DNA of 64,000 nucleotides from Sphingomonas sp. Root241 (GTDB lineage Bacteria; Pseudomonadota; Alphaproteobacteria; Sphingomonadales; Sphingomonadaceae), in NCBI RefSeq assembly GCF_001428865.1, contig NZ_LMIV01000001.1, forward strand, positions 2,231,997-2,295,996. Reading direction: 5' to 3'. This document shows positions 15,527 to 25,822 of this stretch, in pieces. Each line of letters begins with the position of its first letter. The first letter of the stretch is position 1. Made by a program: the position numbers and the translations under genes. A model generated the notes under the pieces. The model worked only from the letters and a program-made list of their open reading frames with translations. It ran no database searches and was not told the origin of the DNA.

Positions 15527-16789
15527 TTAATAATTGGACCGAAATGCCGCCATCAGGCGCTGAAGAATCGCTCCGGGGCTGGCCTTGGTGACCATCTGGT
15601 GCCCGGCGGGCTCGAGTGCGCGCAGATCGATCGGATCGGTCGCGGCGAAGCGTGCGAGTCCCGCCAGCGTGGCAAAGGCCGGGCCGGCATGCGCCTCGGG
15701 AAGCGCGATCAGGCCCTTGGGGCGGCCGACGCGAACCGCATTGCCCAGCGATTGCTGCGCATAATCGGCGATGCCCTTCAGCTCCGCGCCACCGCCGGTG
15801 AGGACGATCTGGCGGCCGATCGGATCCTGGAAGCCGAGCTTCCGCAGCTCCTTCTGGATCTCGGTCATCAGCCGTTCGAGCCGCTGGCGGATCGTCGCGT
15901 TGAGCTGTGCCTTAGTGATGCGCGGCCCTTCGGCACCCTCGTCGGGGATGGCGGGCTGGACGTCGATCATCTCATGATTGTCGCGCGGGCTGAGATTGGC
16001 CGAGCCGTGGAAGCATTTGGTGCGCTCGGCCCAGGTCCGCGCGGTGCCGAATGCCGAGGCGATGTCGTCGGTAATATCGGCAGAACCCATCGGAATCGAG
16101 GCGAGCCCGGCGAGCACGCCGCCCGCGAATACCGAAACGTTGGTGACACCCGCACCGATCTCCACCAGCGCAACGCCGAGTTCGCGCTCCTCGTCGGTGA
16201 GGCAGGCGAGGCCGGTCGCGACCGGCGCGGCAATGATCGAGCGAACCTCGAGATGCGCCGAGCGGACGCATAGATCGAGATTGCGGACCGGCGAGCCTTC
16301 GGTCGAGACGACATGGATGTCGATGCCGAGCCGATCGGCGTGCAGGCCCAGGGGGCGCTTGATCCCGGCGAGACCGTCGATCGTGTAACAGGTCGGCTGG
16401 GCATGGAGCACCATCTTGCCCTGCGGATCGATCGCGTCGCGGCCGGCCTTGAGAAGCTCGTCGATATCGGCCTGCTCGACACGATGGCCCCCGAGATCGG
16501 CTTCGAGCTTGACCACATCGGAGAGCAGGCCGCCCGCCGAAAAGCTGACCCAGACGTCCTCGATATTGGTCCCGGCGATGCGCTCCGCCTGCTCGACCGC
16601 CTCGCGGATCGCCAGCTCGGTGGCGTGCATATCGGCGACATAGCCGCGCTTGACGCCGCGGCTCTCGCGCTGGCCGGTGCCGAGCACGACGAGTTGTCCA
16701 TCGTCCATCCGCTGTGCGATCAGCGCCGAGACCTTGGACGATCCCACGTCGAGCGCGGTGATCAGTCCTTCAGCTACTGCCTTGGCCAT
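15527..16789 (-). CDS. ftsA: Cell division protein FtsA
   Basis: A 420-residue actin-fold ATPase that anchors FtsZ to the membrane. Actin-family motifs include ITALDVGSSKVSALIA (phosphate 1) and VEIGAGVTNVSVFAGG (phosphate 2), and the adenosine motif IVLTGGGAELKGIADYA. The C-terminus ends in a short basic-hydrophobic segment (LQRLMAAFRSNY), the membrane-targeting helix. ATG at 16789 follows the ftsQ stop by 4 bases. Confidence 0.97.
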   Translation of the reverse strand: MAKAVAEGLITALDVGSSKVSALIAQRMDDGQLVVLGTGQRESRGVKRGYVADMHATELAIREAVEQAERIAGTNIEDVWVSFSAGGLLSDVVKLEADLGGHRVEQADIDELLKAGRDAIDPQGKMVLHAQPTCYTIDGLAGIKRPLGLHADRLGIDIHVVSTEGSPVRNLDLCVRSAHLEVRSIIAAPVATGLACLTDEERELGVALVEIGAGVTNVSVFAGGVLAGLASIPMGSADITDDIASAFGTARTWAERTKCFHGSANLSPRDNHEMIDVQPAIPDEGAEGPRITKAQLNATIRQRLERLMTEIQKELRKLGFQDPIGRQIVLTGGGAELKGIADYAQQSLGNAVRVGRPKGLIALPEAHAGPAFATLAGLARFAATDPIDLRALEPAGHQMVTKASPGAILQRLMAAFRSNY

Positions 16790-16793
16790 CGTC

Positions 16794-17690
16794 TTATTCC
16801 CCCGTCACAACGCTGGTCGCCGCCGCTTGCCCGGGCGGCCGCTGCATCACCATATTCCCCGGCACGCGCATGTCGAAGCGGATTGTGCCCTTCCGTAGCA
16901 GACCCTGCGCCGCATCCAACTCTGCGAATTTGCGTAAGGACTTGGCCGCTTCCTCCTCGCCTTCGGGAAGCTGGAGCTTCTCCCCGCTGGTGAAGGTCAG
17001 GTCCCAGCGGCGATTGCCGACCCACGTCGCCGCCTTGATCAAGGGCTTGATCGCCGGCGCCTCGTCGAGCAGCTTCTTCCGCGCGGGCTCCTGTGCGTTG
17101 GCGCCCTCGCCGATCAGCAGCGGCAGATCGGGCATCGCATCGGTCGATACGGGCTCGAGCGGCACACCGGTGGGATCGACCAGCATCAGCTGGCCATGGC
17201 TCTGCCAGATCGCCGCGGGCTCGCGCTCGATGATGAAGATGCGCAGCGTGTTGGGCAGCCGGCGCGAGACGCGCGCGTCCTTGACCCAGGGATATTTGAG
17301 CAGCCGCTCGCGGACCAGAGCGAGATCGACCAGAGGCATTGCGCGCGAATCCTGGTCGAGGGCCTGGGTGTAGACGGTCATCTTGTCCATGCGCTTGATG
17401 CCGTCGATCTGGATCTCGTCGACCTTCAGCCCGGCATCGCCCACCACATTGGCGACGGCGACCCCGGCCATCGCCGGCACGCCGAACCATGTCGCCACGC
17501 CGAGCGCGACCGCGCCGACGGTGCCGACGATGCTCCAGGTCGCGATCCGGGTGAGCGTCGCCTGGCTGAACGGCAGCGCGGCGACCGCCTGGTCGAGCAG
17601 ACTCGGCCGCTTCGGCCGGCGCGAATTCGCCTTCTTCTTGGGCGCTGCGCCGCGCCGCGTAGCGGTGCGCTGGGTGGGCCTTCGACTCAA
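16794..17690 (-). CDS. ftsQ: Cell division protein FtsQ
   Basis: A 298-residue bitopic divisome protein linking FtsZ-ring and wall-synthesis proteins. The cytoplasmic N-terminus is very basic (residues 1-30), the membrane helix is about residues 48-72, and a POTRA domain begins near VDEIQIDGIKRMDKM (about 89-103), followed by the FtsQ beta domain with YPWVKDARVSRRLPNTLRI. The ATG at 17690 overlaps the ddl stop (ATGA). Confidence 0.95.
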   Translation of the reverse strand: MSRRPTQRTATRRGAAPKKKANSRRPKRPSLLDQAVAALPFSQATLTRIATWSIVGTVGAVALGVATWFGVPAMAGVAVANVVGDAGLKVDEIQIDGIKRMDKMTVYTQALDQDSRAMPLVDLALVRERLLKYPWVKDARVSRRLPNTLRIFIIEREPAAIWQSHGQLMLVDPTGVPLEPVSTDAMPDLPLLIGEGANAQEPARKKLLDEAPAIKPLIKAATWVGNRRWDLTFTSGEKLQLPEGEEEAAKSLRKFAELDAAQGLLRKGTIRFDMRVPGNMVMQRPPGQAAATSVVTGE

Positions 17691-18604
17691 AGCGCTTCGT
17701 CCACGATGCGCTGGACGAGCTCGGCATAGGAGATGCCGAGATGCCGCGCCTGCTCGGGCACGAGGCTGAGCAGCGTCATCCCCGGCTGGGTGTTGACCTC
17801 AAGCAGGAACAGCCCATCGACGCCCTGATTGTCGTCCCAGCGGAAGTCCGAGCGCGAACATCCCTTGCAGCCAAGCAGCCGATGCGCATCGAGCGCGATC
17901 CGCTTGCAGGCGTCGGCGACGTCCTCGGGGATATCGGCGGGGAAGACGTGCTCGGTCAGCCCATCGGTGTACTTCGCGTCGTAATCGTAGAAGCCGCTCT
18001 TGGGCTTGAGTTCGGTCACGCCGAGCGCCTGATCGCCGAGCACCGCGGTGGTCAGTTCGCGCCCGCGGATGAAGGGTTCGGCGAGCAGTTCGTCGAACTC
18101 CTGCCACGGCCCCTTCGCGCCGCGCGCGATCGGATTGCCGTAATTGCCTTCATGGGTGACGATCGCCACACCCACCGACGAGCCTTCGTTGACGGGTTTC
18201 AGCACATAAGGCCGTGGTAGCGGATCGCGCTCGTACAGTTCCTCACTGTGCACCATCCGCCCACCTGGCATCGGGATGCCGTGCGGCACCAAAGCCTGCT
18301 TGGTGAGCTGCTTGTCGATTGCGATCACCGACGTGACGAGGCCGGAGTGCGTGTACTTCAGCCCCATCAGGTCGAGCGTGCCCTGCACCGTCCCGTCCTC
18401 GCCGGGCGTGCCGTGCAGCGCATTGAACACGATATCGGGCCTGAGCTCCGCGAGCTTCACCGCGACGTCGCGGTCCATGTCCACACGGCTGACGCGGTGA
18501 CCAAGCTCCTCGAGCGCATCCGCGATGCCGTTGCCCGACATCAGCGAGACCTCGCGCTCGGCGGACCATCCGCCCATCAGAACGGCGACGTGCAACTTGC
18601 TCAC
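17687..18604 (-). CDS. ddl: D-alanine--D-alanine ligase
   Basis: A 305-residue ATP-grasp enzyme that makes the D-Ala-D-Ala dipeptide for peptidoglycan. Motifs are VLMGGWSAEREVSLMSG near the N-terminus, NEGSSVGVAIV (ATP site and serine loop), and FLLEVNTQPGMTLLSLVPEQA at the C-terminus with the metal-binding Glu/Asn. The start is set at GTG 18604, which overlaps the murB stop (GTGA); upstream in-frame codons lie in murB and are not Ddl-like. Confidence 0.96.
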   Translation of the reverse strand: MSKLHVAVLMGGWSAEREVSLMSGNGIADALEELGHRVSRVDMDRDVAVKLAELRPDIVFNALHGTPGEDGTVQGTLDLMGLKYTHSGLVTSVIAIDKQLTKQALVPHGIPMPGGRMVHSEELYERDPLPRPYVLKPVNEGSSVGVAIVTHEGNYGNPIARGAKGPWQEFDELLAEPFIRGRELTTAVLGDQALGVTELKPKSGFYDYDAKYTDGLTEHVFPADIPEDVADACKRIALDAHRLLGCKGCSRSDFRWDDNQGVDGLFLLEVNTQPGMTLLSLVPEQARHLGISYAELVQRIVDEAL

Positions 18605-19536
18605 TTCTCGACCCCGATACGCTCTTCGACGGCGGCGCCGGCAAACATGCCGACACGCTGGATTTCCCATTCCAGCGCGACGCCGGACTGTGCCTTCACC
18701 TTCGCGCGGACGTCCTCGCCCAGCGCCTCGATGTCGGCCGAGGAAGCATTGCCCAGATTGAGCAGGAAATTGCAGTGTTTTTCGCTGACCTGCGCATCGC
18801 CCCGCCGCAATCCGCGACAGCCCGCCGCATCGATCAGCGCCCAGGCCTTGTGCGCCTCCGGATTCTTGAAGGTCGAGCCGCCGGTCCTGGAGCGCAGCGG
18901 CTGCGATTCCTCGCGGGCGGCAGCGATGCGGTCCATCTCGGCCTGAATCGCCGCCGGCTCGCCGGCATGCCCGCGAAAAGTAGCACTCACCACGATCGCG
19001 TCACGCGGAAGCTCGCTGTGGCGGTAGGTATAGCCGAGCGCGTCCAGCGGAAGGACCTTGCGCTCTCCGGAACGCAGCACGACTTCGCATTCGATCAGCA
19101 CGTCGCTGGTCTCGCGGCCATAGGCGCCGCCATTCATCCGCACGAACCCGCCGACGGTGCCCGGGATCGAGCGCAGGAACTCGACGCCGCCGATCCCGGC
19201 ATCGCGCGCCTTCGACGAGACCAGGATGCCCGACGCACCGCCGCCGCATTTGAGCGTCGTCGAATCCAGCTGCTCCACGGCCGCAAAGGGCTTGCCCAGC
19301 CGCACCACGACGCCCGGCACACCGCCATCGCGAACGATCATGTTCGAGCCCAGCCCCAGCCCCATGACGGGCACCGAGGGATCGAGCGCGAAGAGGAAAT
19401 CGCTGAGATCATCGGCATCGGCGGGCTCGAACAGCCACTCCGCGGCGCCGCCGCTCTTGAACCACACCAGCGGCGCAAGCGGCGCGCCGTGCGTCAGTTT
19501 TCCGCGGACAGGTGGAAGGGCATAGCAGACGCTCAC
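18601..19536 (-). CDS. murB: UDP-N-acetylenolpyruvoylglucosamine reductase
   Basis: A 311-residue FAD enzyme that reduces enolpyruvyl-UDP-GlcNAc to UDP-MurNAc. FAD-binding stretches are VMGLGLGSNMIVRDGG and RSIPGTVGGFVRMNGGAYG; the C-terminal part has GSTFKNPEAHKAWALID and SEKHCNFLLN, and the compact C-terminal layout fits type II MurB. It starts with GTG at 19536, immediately after the murC stop with no gap. Confidence 0.96.
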   Translation of the reverse strand: MSVCYALPPVRGKLTHGAPLAPLVWFKSGGAAEWLFEPADADDLSDFLFALDPSVPVMGLGLGSNMIVRDGGVPGVVVRLGKPFAAVEQLDSTTLKCGGGASGILVSSKARDAGIGGVEFLRSIPGTVGGFVRMNGGAYGRETSDVLIECEVVLRSGERKVLPLDALGYTYRHSELPRDAIVVSATFRGHAGEPAAIQAEMDRIAAAREESQPLRSRTGGSTFKNPEAHKAWALIDAAGCRGLRRGDAQVSEKHCNFLLNLGNASSADIEALGEDVRAKVKAQSGVALEWEIQRVGMFAGAAVEERIGVEK

Positions 19537-20955
19537 TTAAGCCGCGACCTCCTGCCGCGCCGCCTCGATCGCCGGAGCGAGGCCAGCGGCCCATTTGGTG
19601 ATGTCGCCCGCGCCGAGGCACACGACCATGTCGCCCGGCACGGTCACTTCGGCGAGCGCCCGCGCCAGCGCCTCGACATCGGCTACCGCCGCCGCCGAGC
19701 GATGCCCGCGCCGCCGAATCCCATCGACCAGCGCATCGGAGTTGACGCCTTCGACCGGCTCCTCGCCGGCTGCGTACACGGGCGTCACCAGCACCATGTC
19801 GGCGTCGTTGAAGGCCTGGGCGAAGTCGTCCATCAGATTGCCGAGCCGCGAATAGCGGTGCGGCTGGACCACCGCGATCACCCTGCCCTCGGCGCTCTCG
19901 CGCGCCGCAGCGAGCACGGCGCGGATCTCGACCGGGTGATGGCCGTAATCGTCAATCACGGTGACGCCCTGCGTCTCACCTACCTTGGTGAAGCGCCGCT
20001 TGACCCCGCCGAAGCGCGCAAAACCCTTCTGGATCGTCACATCGGGAATGCCGAGCTCGAGCGCGACCCCGATCGCGGCGAGCGCGTTCTGGACATTGTG
20101 CCTGCCCGGCATCGGCAGCTCGATATTCTCGATCGAGCGGACAGTGCCGTCGCGGTTGCGAATGATCGCCTCGAAGCGATTGCCCCCCGAATGCGGGGTG
20201 ACGTTCACCCCGCGCACATCGGCGCTGGCGGCGAAACCATAAGTGATAATCCGGCGATCGCGGACGCGTGGGATGATTGCCTGCACTTCGGGATGATCGA
20301 GGCAGAGCAGAGCCGCGCCGTAGAAGGGCACGTTCTCGACGAACTCGACATAGGCGTCCTTGGCGCGGTCGAAGCTGCCGTAATGGTCGAGATGCTCGGG
20401 ATCGATGTTGGTCACCACCGCGATCGTGCCGTCCAATCGTAGGAAGCTGCCGTCGCTCTCGTCGGCCTCGACGACCATCCAGTCGCTGTCGCCGAGCCGA
20501 GCATTCGAGCCGTACTGGTTGATGATGCCGCCGTTGATCACGGTGGGATCGACCCCGCCCGCATCGAGCAACGCCGCGACCATCGACGTCGTCGTCGTCT
20601 TGCCGTGCGTTCCCGCCACCGCGACGGTGGACTTCAACCGCATCAGTTCGGCGAGCATCTCGGCGCGGCGCACCACCGGCACGCGGCGCGCATAGGCGGC
20701 CTCGACCTCCGGATTGGTCCGCACGATCGCAGTCGAGACCACAACCACCGCCGCCTCGCCGATATTCTCGGCCTTGTGGCCGATTTCGATCGGGATGCCG
20801 CGATCACGCAGGCCCTGCACGACATAGCCTTCGGCGACATCCGAGCCCTGCACCTTGTAGCCGAGATTGTGCATCACCTCGGCGATGCCCGACATGCCGA
20901 TGCCGCCGATCCCGACGAAATGGATCGTGCCGATATCGGTTGCGACACCCCTCAT
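19537..20955 (-). CDS. murC: UDP-N-acetylmuramate--L-alanine ligase
   Basis: A 472-residue Mur ligase that adds L-Ala to UDP-MurNAc. The N-terminal domain has [17 protein letters not shown], the ATP P-loop is [15 protein letters not shown] (about residues 110-124), and the C-terminal domain contains [14 protein letters not shown] and QPHRYSRL. The start is ATG 20955, 13 bases after the murG stop; the open frame extends to 21225 but that part is out-of-frame murG sequence. Confidence 0.97.
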   Translation of the reverse strand: MRGVATDIGTIHFVGIGGIGMSGIAEVMHNLGYKVQGSDVAEGYVVQGLRDRGIPIEIGHKAENIGEAAVVVVSTAIVRTNPEVEAAYARRVPVVRRAEMLAELMRLKSTVAVAGTHGKTTTTSMVAALLDAGGVDPTVINGGIINQYGSNARLGDSDWMVVEADESDGSFLRLDGTIAVVTNIDPEHLDHYGSFDRAKDAYVEFVENVPFYGAALLCLDHPEVQAIIPRVRDRRIITYGFAASADVRGVNVTPHSGGNRFEAIIRNRDGTVRSIENIELPMPGRHNVQNALAAIGVALELGIPDVTIQKGFARFGGVKRRFTKVGETQGVTVIDDYGHHPVEIRAVLAAARESAEGRVIAVVQPHRYSRLGNLMDDFAQAFNDADMVLVTPVYAAGEEPVEGVNSDALVDGIRRRGHRSAAAVADVEALARALAEVTVPGDMVVCLGAGDITKWAAGLAPAIEAARQEVAA

Positions 20956-20968
20956 GCGCCAAAAAACC

Positions 20969-22120
20969 TCATGCGTGGGCGAGCCTTCCCTGGATTGCCG
21001 CGCGGCGCACCTTGATCGGTGCGGTCGGGGCGTGAATCGATTCGACGAGATCGGCGAGGTCGCTCGCCGCGTGCGGGCGGCCGACGCTCTTGGCGCGCGC
21101 CGCGGCATTCTCCAGCGCCTGTCCGTCGAGCCCGAGCTTCTGGATCTGCTTGGCGAGTTCGGTCGCATTGAAGGCGCGCTGCGAGATCGTTCGCGCGCCG
21201 CCGGCATTGGTGATCTCGCGCGCATTGGCGGTCTGGTGATCGTCGGTCGCGCTGGGCAGCGGCACGAGGATCGCCGGGCGGCCCGCCGCGGTCAGCTCGG
21301 CGATCGTCGATGCGCCCGCGCGGGCGATGACGATATGCGCCCAGGCGAGCGCCTCGGGCATGTCGGTGATATAGGTCGAGACGTCGGCGGGGATGCCGTG
21401 CGCCTGATATTTGGCGCGCACCGCGTCGATATTCTCGATCCGCGCCTGATGCGTGACCTGCAGCCGGCGGCGGAAATGCACCGGGAGCAAGGCGAGGCCG
21501 TCGGGCACCACTCGGCTGAGCACCGTAGCGCCCTGGCTGCCGCCGGTGACGAGCACGCGGAAAATTCCCTCCTCGTCGACGATCGGATAGGGCCGATCGC
21601 GCAATGCCAGCACCGCTTCGCGCACCGGATTGCCGATCAGGTGCGTCTTGCGCGTCCAGCGCGGTTTCATTCGCTCGACTTCGTCATAGGAAGTCGCGAT
21701 CGCGTTGACCCGGCCCGCGACGAAGCGATTGACCCGGCCCAGCACTGCGTTCTGCTCATGGATCACCGTCGGCACGCCAGCACGGAACGCAGCTAGCAAG
21801 GTCGGCAGAGCGGGATAGCCCCCGAACCCGATCACCGCCGACGGCTTCAGTTCCTTGAACAACCGCAGCGCCATCGAGCGTCCCGCCATGATACGCCCAG
21901 CCGCGCGGATATAGCCGAGCGGTCCGCCGCCCAATCGTCCGGCGGGCAGCACATGCGTGTCGATTCCATCGAACAGTCCCGGAAAGCGCACCCCGCGATC
22001 GTCGCTGACCAGCGAAACCTTGTGCCCCCGGTTCGCCAGTTCGGCCGCGAGCGCCGCGGCGGGCACCATGTGCCCTCCGGTGCCGCCTGCTGCCAGAACA
22101 TAGCTGCGCGAATTCGTCAT
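20969..22120 (-). CDS. murG: Lipid II synthase MurG
   Basis: A 383-residue GT-B glycosyltransferase that adds GlcNAc to lipid I at the inner leaflet of the membrane. Motifs are [17 protein letters not shown] at the N-terminus (acceptor side), [26 protein letters not shown], and [21 protein letters not shown] in the nucleotide-sugar site. The start is ATG 22120, overlapping the ftsW stop (ATGA). Confidence 0.97.
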   Translation of the reverse strand: MTNSRSYVLAAGGTGGHMVPAAALAAELANRGHKVSLVSDDRGVRFPGLFDGIDTHVLPAGRLGGGPLGYIRAAGRIMAGRSMALRLFKELKPSAVIGFGGYPALPTLLAAFRAGVPTVIHEQNAVLGRVNRFVAGRVNAIATSYDEVERMKPRWTRKTHLIGNPVREAVLALRDRPYPIVDEEGIFRVLVTGGSQGATVLSRVVPDGLALLPVHFRRRLQVTHQARIENIDAVRAKYQAHGIPADVSTYITDMPEALAWAHIVIARAGASTIAELTAAGRPAILVPLPSATDDHQTANAREITNAGGARTISQRAFNATELAKQIQKLGLDGQALENAAARAKSVGRPHAASDLADLVESIHAPTAPIKVRRAAIQGRLAHA

Positions 22121-23346
22121 CCCTTGCTCCACCGACCCGTATATGGCGAGCGCTTCAGATACGGGTTTCGACGCGTGAAGGCGAGCAGCAACCCGTATCC
22201 GATCGACAGCGCGATCATCGACGATCCGCCATAGCTGATGAACGGCAAGGTCATGCCCTTGGACGGTGCGATGCCGGTGTTCACCGCCATGTTGATCAGT
22301 GCCTGCACTCCGAATTGCGCCGCCAGCCCCGACGCGGCGAGCAGCCGGAACGCGTCTTCCTCGTCGAGCATCTTCATGAACACCCGGATCACGATCGCAG
22401 CATAGAGCATGACGATCACCGCGCAGGAGATCAGCCCGAACTCCTCACCGATCACCGAGAAGATATAGTCGGTATGCGCTTCGGGCAGCTTGAACTTGAC
22501 CTGCCCGCTGCCCGGCCCCGTCCCCGTCAGGCCGCCCGCACTCAACGTCTGGTGCGCCATGTCGACCTGATAGCGATCGGCGAGCGCGGCTTCCTTGGTG
22601 GGGAACAGGAAGTTGTTTATCCGCGTGTGCGCCGTGTCGTAGAACAGATAGGCCGCGACCACGCCTGCGATCGCCGTGCCGATCAGCCCGCCGATCGCCA
22701 CGGCCGAGATCCCCGAGATCGTCAGCAGGATCAGCCAGACCGTACCGAACACGATGGTCTGGCCGAAATCGGGCTGGAGCATCAGCAGCACTGCGATCAC
22801 CGCGGTCAGCCCGCCGGTGATGAACAGCACCGGCAGTTCGGGATCCTTGGCGCGGAACGACAGCATCCACGCGGTCGCGACGATGAAGAAGGGTTTGAGG
22901 AATTCGGAAGGCTGAAGATCGGAAACGCCGAAGTCGATCCAGCGTCGCGCGCCGTTCGCCTCCGAACCGATGAACGGCACCAAAGCGAGCAACAGCAGGA
23001 ACAACCCCGCCCCGAACAAGGCGAAGCGCCGCGCAACGGTGACCGGCAGCATCGATACGCCGATCAGCACCGGCACCGACAGGCAAACCCACATCAACTG
23101 GCGCCAGAAATAATGCATCGCCGGCATGATGTGCGTCGCGTCCGAATAGCGCCGCGCGGTGGCGGGCGAGGCGGCGGCGACGGCGACGAGCCCGATCGCG
23201 ATCAGCAGCATCGCGAGCAGCAGCAGGACGCGATCCACTTCCCAGAACCACATGCCGGCCCGCGTCGTGTTGGCGCGGCCGAGCTGCTTGCTCACCCGGC
23301 GGCGGACGTCGCCATTGGGTCGTTCGGTGTCGGCAGCTTCGCTCAT
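22117..23346 (-). CDS. ftsW: Septal peptidoglycan polymerase FtsW
   Basis: A 409-residue SEDS-family membrane protein with about ten helices, the glycosyltransferase partner of FtsI. Typical stretches are FGVSDLQPSEFLKPF with the catalytic-region aspartate and glutamate of SEDS proteins, LLMLQPDFGQTIV, GGLTGTGPGSGQVKFKLPEAHTDYIFSVIGEEFG (split here over two motifs), and the C-terminal TLPFISYGGSSMIA. The ATG at 23346 overlaps the murD stop (ATGA). Confidence 0.96.
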   Translation of the reverse strand: MSEAADTERPNGDVRRRVSKQLGRANTTRAGMWFWEVDRVLLLLAMLLIAIGLVAVAAASPATARRYSDATHIMPAMHYFWRQLMWVCLSVPVLIGVSMLPVTVARRFALFGAGLFLLLLALVPFIGSEANGARRWIDFGVSDLQPSEFLKPFFIVATAWMLSFRAKDPELPVLFITGGLTAVIAVLLMLQPDFGQTIVFGTVWLILLTISGISAVAIGGLIGTAIAGVVAAYLFYDTAHTRINNFLFPTKEAALADRYQVDMAHQTLSAGGLTGTGPGSGQVKFKLPEAHTDYIFSVIGEEFGLISCAVIVMLYAAIVIRVFMKMLDEEDAFRLLAASGLAAQFGVQALINMAVNTGIAPSKGMTLPFISYGGSSMIALSIGYGLLLAFTRRNPYLKRSPYTGRWSKG

Positions 23347-24755
23347 CCGAGCGCAGCCACGGCATCGCGGAACGCCTGGCCGCGCGCCTCATAATCCTTG
23401 AACTGGTCGAACGAGGCGCAGGCGGGGGAAAGCAACACGGTATCGCCCGGCTGGGCCTGCGCGGCGGCGCTCTTCACCGCGGTTTCGAGCGTGCCCGAAC
23501 GCTCAACCGGCATCTCGCCTTCGAGAAGGCCCGCGAACAGCTCGCCCGCCTCGCCGATAGTATAGGCCTTGACGACATGGCCGAAGCCCGGCCGGCACGC
23601 CTCGAGGCTGTCGGTCTTGGCACGCCCGCCGAGGATCCAGTGCACGCGCGGATAGGCCGAGAGCGCCGGCGTGGTGGAATCGGCATTGGTCGCCTTGCTG
23701 TCGTTGACGTACAGCACGCCGTTTTTCGTCGCGACCCGCTCCATTCGGTGCGGCAGGCCGGGAAATGTCTCGAGCCCCTTGTCGATCGAAGGATTGTCGA
23801 TGCCCAAAGCCTCGCATGCGGCGATCGCGGCGAGCGCGTTCTGGGCGTTGTGCGGCCCCTGCAGTGCCGGCCAGCGCGACTGGTCCATGCACACGCCCGG
23901 CGCGATCTTGTGGAGGTCCTCGCTGCGGCCCGACACCGCGACTTGCCGCGCAATGGCGGCGGAAGGCACGTCGCCGATGCCGATCACCGCGGCATGCCCC
24001 CTCGACTGCATCTCGAACAGCCGCGCCTTGGAGGCGGCATAGCCCTCGAACCCGTCATAGCGGTCGAGATGATCGGGGGTGAGATTGAGCAACACCGCGA
24101 CATCGCAATCGAGGCTGAAGGTCAGGTCGATCTGATAGCTCGAAAGTTCCAACACATAGACGCCGCCCTCTGGGAGAGGATCGCGCCCGAGGATCGGCAG
24201 CCCGATATTGCCGCCGGCGAGGCTGGGCAGACCGGCAGTGCGGCAGATATGGTCGATCAGCGCAGTGGTGGTCGATTTGCCGTTGGTACCGGTGATCCCG
24301 ACCACCTTGTGGGGCGGGAGCTCGGCGCGCGTCTGTGCGAACAGCTCTATATCGCCGATGACCGGCACGCCCGCGTCGCGCGCCTTGGCGGCGATCGGGT
24401 GCTTGTTGAGGGGAACGCCGGGAGAAACCACGACCCCTGCGAAACCGGTGAGATCGAGTTCCAAGGGATCCGCGAGCACCAGATCCTCCCCGGCACGGGG
24501 AGGGGGACCAGCCGCAGGCTGGTGGAGGGGGCTCTCCTCATCGGGAGTTGCTTGCGGCGCTCCCCCTCCACCAACGACTTCGTCGGCGGTCCCCCTCCCC
24601 GTTCCGGGGAGGATCAAAGAACGCGCCGCCTCGTTCGAATCCCACGCGACCACCTCCGCCCCTGACGCCAGCAGCGCATGCACCGTCGCCAGCCCCGACC
24701 GCGCAAGTCCGAGCACTGCATAGCGTTTGCCGCGCCAGGCCGTGCTCGTGATCAC
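23343..24755 (-). CDS. murD: UDP-N-acetylmuramoylalanine--D-glutamate ligase with in-frame palindromic insert
   Basis: A 470-residue Mur ligase that adds D-Glu to UDP-MurNAc-L-Ala. It has the P-loop [16 protein letters not shown] (about residues 153-168), [59 protein letters not shown] and [12 protein letters not shown], so all three domains look intact. Residues about 48-91 ([12 protein letters not shown] to RAGEDL) are foreign to the family. They are the translation of the palindromic element at 24482-24615, inserted without breaking the frame in the N-terminal UDP-binding domain between [10 protein letters not shown] and VLADPLEL. E. coli MurD has a variable loop at this point. The start is GTG 24755, overlapping the mraY stop (GTGA). 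Confidence 0.95.
   Translation of the reverse strand: MITSTAWRGKRYAVLGLARSGLATVHALLASGAEVVAWDSNEAARSLILPGTGRGTADEVVGGGGAPQATPDEESPLHQPAAGPPPRAGEDLVLADPLELDLTGFAGVVVSPGVPLNKHPIAAKARDAGVPVIGDIELFAQTRAELPPHKVVGITGTNGKSTTTALIDHICRTAGLPSLAGGNIGLPILGRDPLPEGGVYVLELSSYQIDLTFSLDCDVAVLLNLTPDHLDRYDGFEGYAASKARLFEMQSRGHAAVIGIGDVPSAAIARQVAVSGRSEDLHKIAPGVCMDQSRWPALQGPHNAQNALAAIAACEALGIDNPSIDKGLETFPGLPHRMERVATKNGVLYVNDSKATNADSTTPALSAYPRVHWILGGRAKTDSLEACRPGFGHVVKAYTIGEAGELFAGLLEGEMPVERSGTLETAVKSAAAQAQPGDTVLLSPACASFDQFKDYEARGQAFRDAVAALG
24482..24615 (-). repeat. Palindromic repeat element, copy B inside murD
   Basis: A 134-base element with 28-base terminal inverted arms (24482-24509 and 24588-24615) that differ at only one position, plus inner hairpins ACCAGC/GCTGGT and TGGTGGAGGGGG-type pairings. 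Read on the minus strand it is nearly the same as the plus-strand intergenic element at 6138-6259. It contributes about 44 codons with no stop to murD. In form and effect it is like the Rickettsia palindromic elements that insert in protein genes, but the sequence is unrelated as far as I can tell. Confidence 0.88.
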
Positions 24756-25822
24756 CTGAGCTTCAGCGTCGAGAGCCCCGCCAGCGCCAGCACGAACGCG
24801 ATGATCCAGAAGCGGATCACCACCGTCGGCTCCGACCAGCCGAGCTGTTCGAAATGGTGGTGGATCGGCGCCATCTTGAAGACGCGCTTGCCGGTACGCT
24901 TGAAGAAGAACACCTGGATGATGACCGAAAGCGCCTCGACGACGAACAGTCCGCCGATGATCCCGAGCACCAGCTCGTGCTGCGCCGACACCGCGATCGC
25001 GCCGAGCGCGCCGCCGAGTGCCAGGCTGCCGGTATCGCCCATGAACACCGCGGCCGGGGGCGCGTTGAACCAGAGGAACGCCAGCCCGGCACCGACGATC
25101 GCGCCGCAGAAGATCGCGAGATCGCCCGCGCCCGGCACGTGCGGGATGCCCAGATAGGTCGCGAATACCTTGTTGCCCGCGATATAGGCGATCAGCATGA
25201 ACGCCATGCTGGCGATCACCACCGGCATCGTCGCGAGCCCGTCGAGCCCGTCGGTCAGGTTCACTGCATTGCCGAACGCGACGATCGTGAAGGCGGCGAA
25301 GGGGATATAGAACCAGCCGAGATCGGGATGGATCCAGCTGAAGAACGGCACGTAGAGCTGCGTGCCCGTCTGCGCGATGATCACCCAGCTCGCCATGCCA
25401 GCGATCGCGAACTCGCCGAGCAGCCGTACCCTGCCCGATACGCCGGCGGTGCTCGCCTTGCGCACCTTGTCGTAGTCATCGAGGAAGCCGATCGCACCGA
25501 AGCCGAAGGTCACGAACATGCACGCCCAGACCAAAGGGTTGGCGAGGTTCATCCAAAGGAACAGCGCGATCATCAGGCTGGTCAGGATCATCAGCCCGCC
25601 CATCGTCGGCGTGCCGCGCTTAGCGAGGTGACTCTGCGGCCCGTCGCTGCGGATCGGCTGTCCCTTGCCCTGGCGGACGCGCAGCCAGCCGATGAACTTC
25701 GGCCCGATGATCAGCCCGATCAGCAGCGCGGTCGCCACCGCCGCGCCGGTACGGAACGAGAGATAGCGGATCAGATTGAGGATACCGGGGAAGCCCAGCT
25801 GTTCGGCGATCCAGTAAAGCAT
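24752..25822 (-). CDS. mraY: Phospho-N-acetylmuramoyl-pentapeptide transferase
   Basis: A 356-residue polytopic enzyme that makes lipid I from UDP-MurNAc-pentapeptide and undecaprenyl phosphate. Diagnostic stretches are [29 protein letters not shown] with the paired aspartates, [13 protein letters not shown], and [15 protein letters not shown] followed by the [15 protein letters not shown] loop. About ten membrane helices are evident. The ATG at 25822 overlaps the last base of the murF stop (TGATG). Confidence 0.98.
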   Translation of the reverse strand: MLYWIAEQLGFPGILNLIRYLSFRTGAAVATALLIGLIIGPKFIGWLRVRQGKGQPIRSDGPQSHLAKRGTPTMGGLMILTSLMIALFLWMNLANPLVWACMFVTFGFGAIGFLDDYDKVRKASTAGVSGRVRLLGEFAIAGMASWVIIAQTGTQLYVPFFSWIHPDLGWFYIPFAAFTIVAFGNAVNLTDGLDGLATMPVVIASMAFMLIAYIAGNKVFATYLGIPHVPGAGDLAIFCGAIVGAGLAFLWFNAPPAAVFMGDTGSLALGGALGAIAVSAQHELVLGIIGGLFVVEALSVIIQVFFFKRTGKRVFKMAPIHHHFEQLGWSEPTVVIRFWIIAFVLALAGLSTLKLR

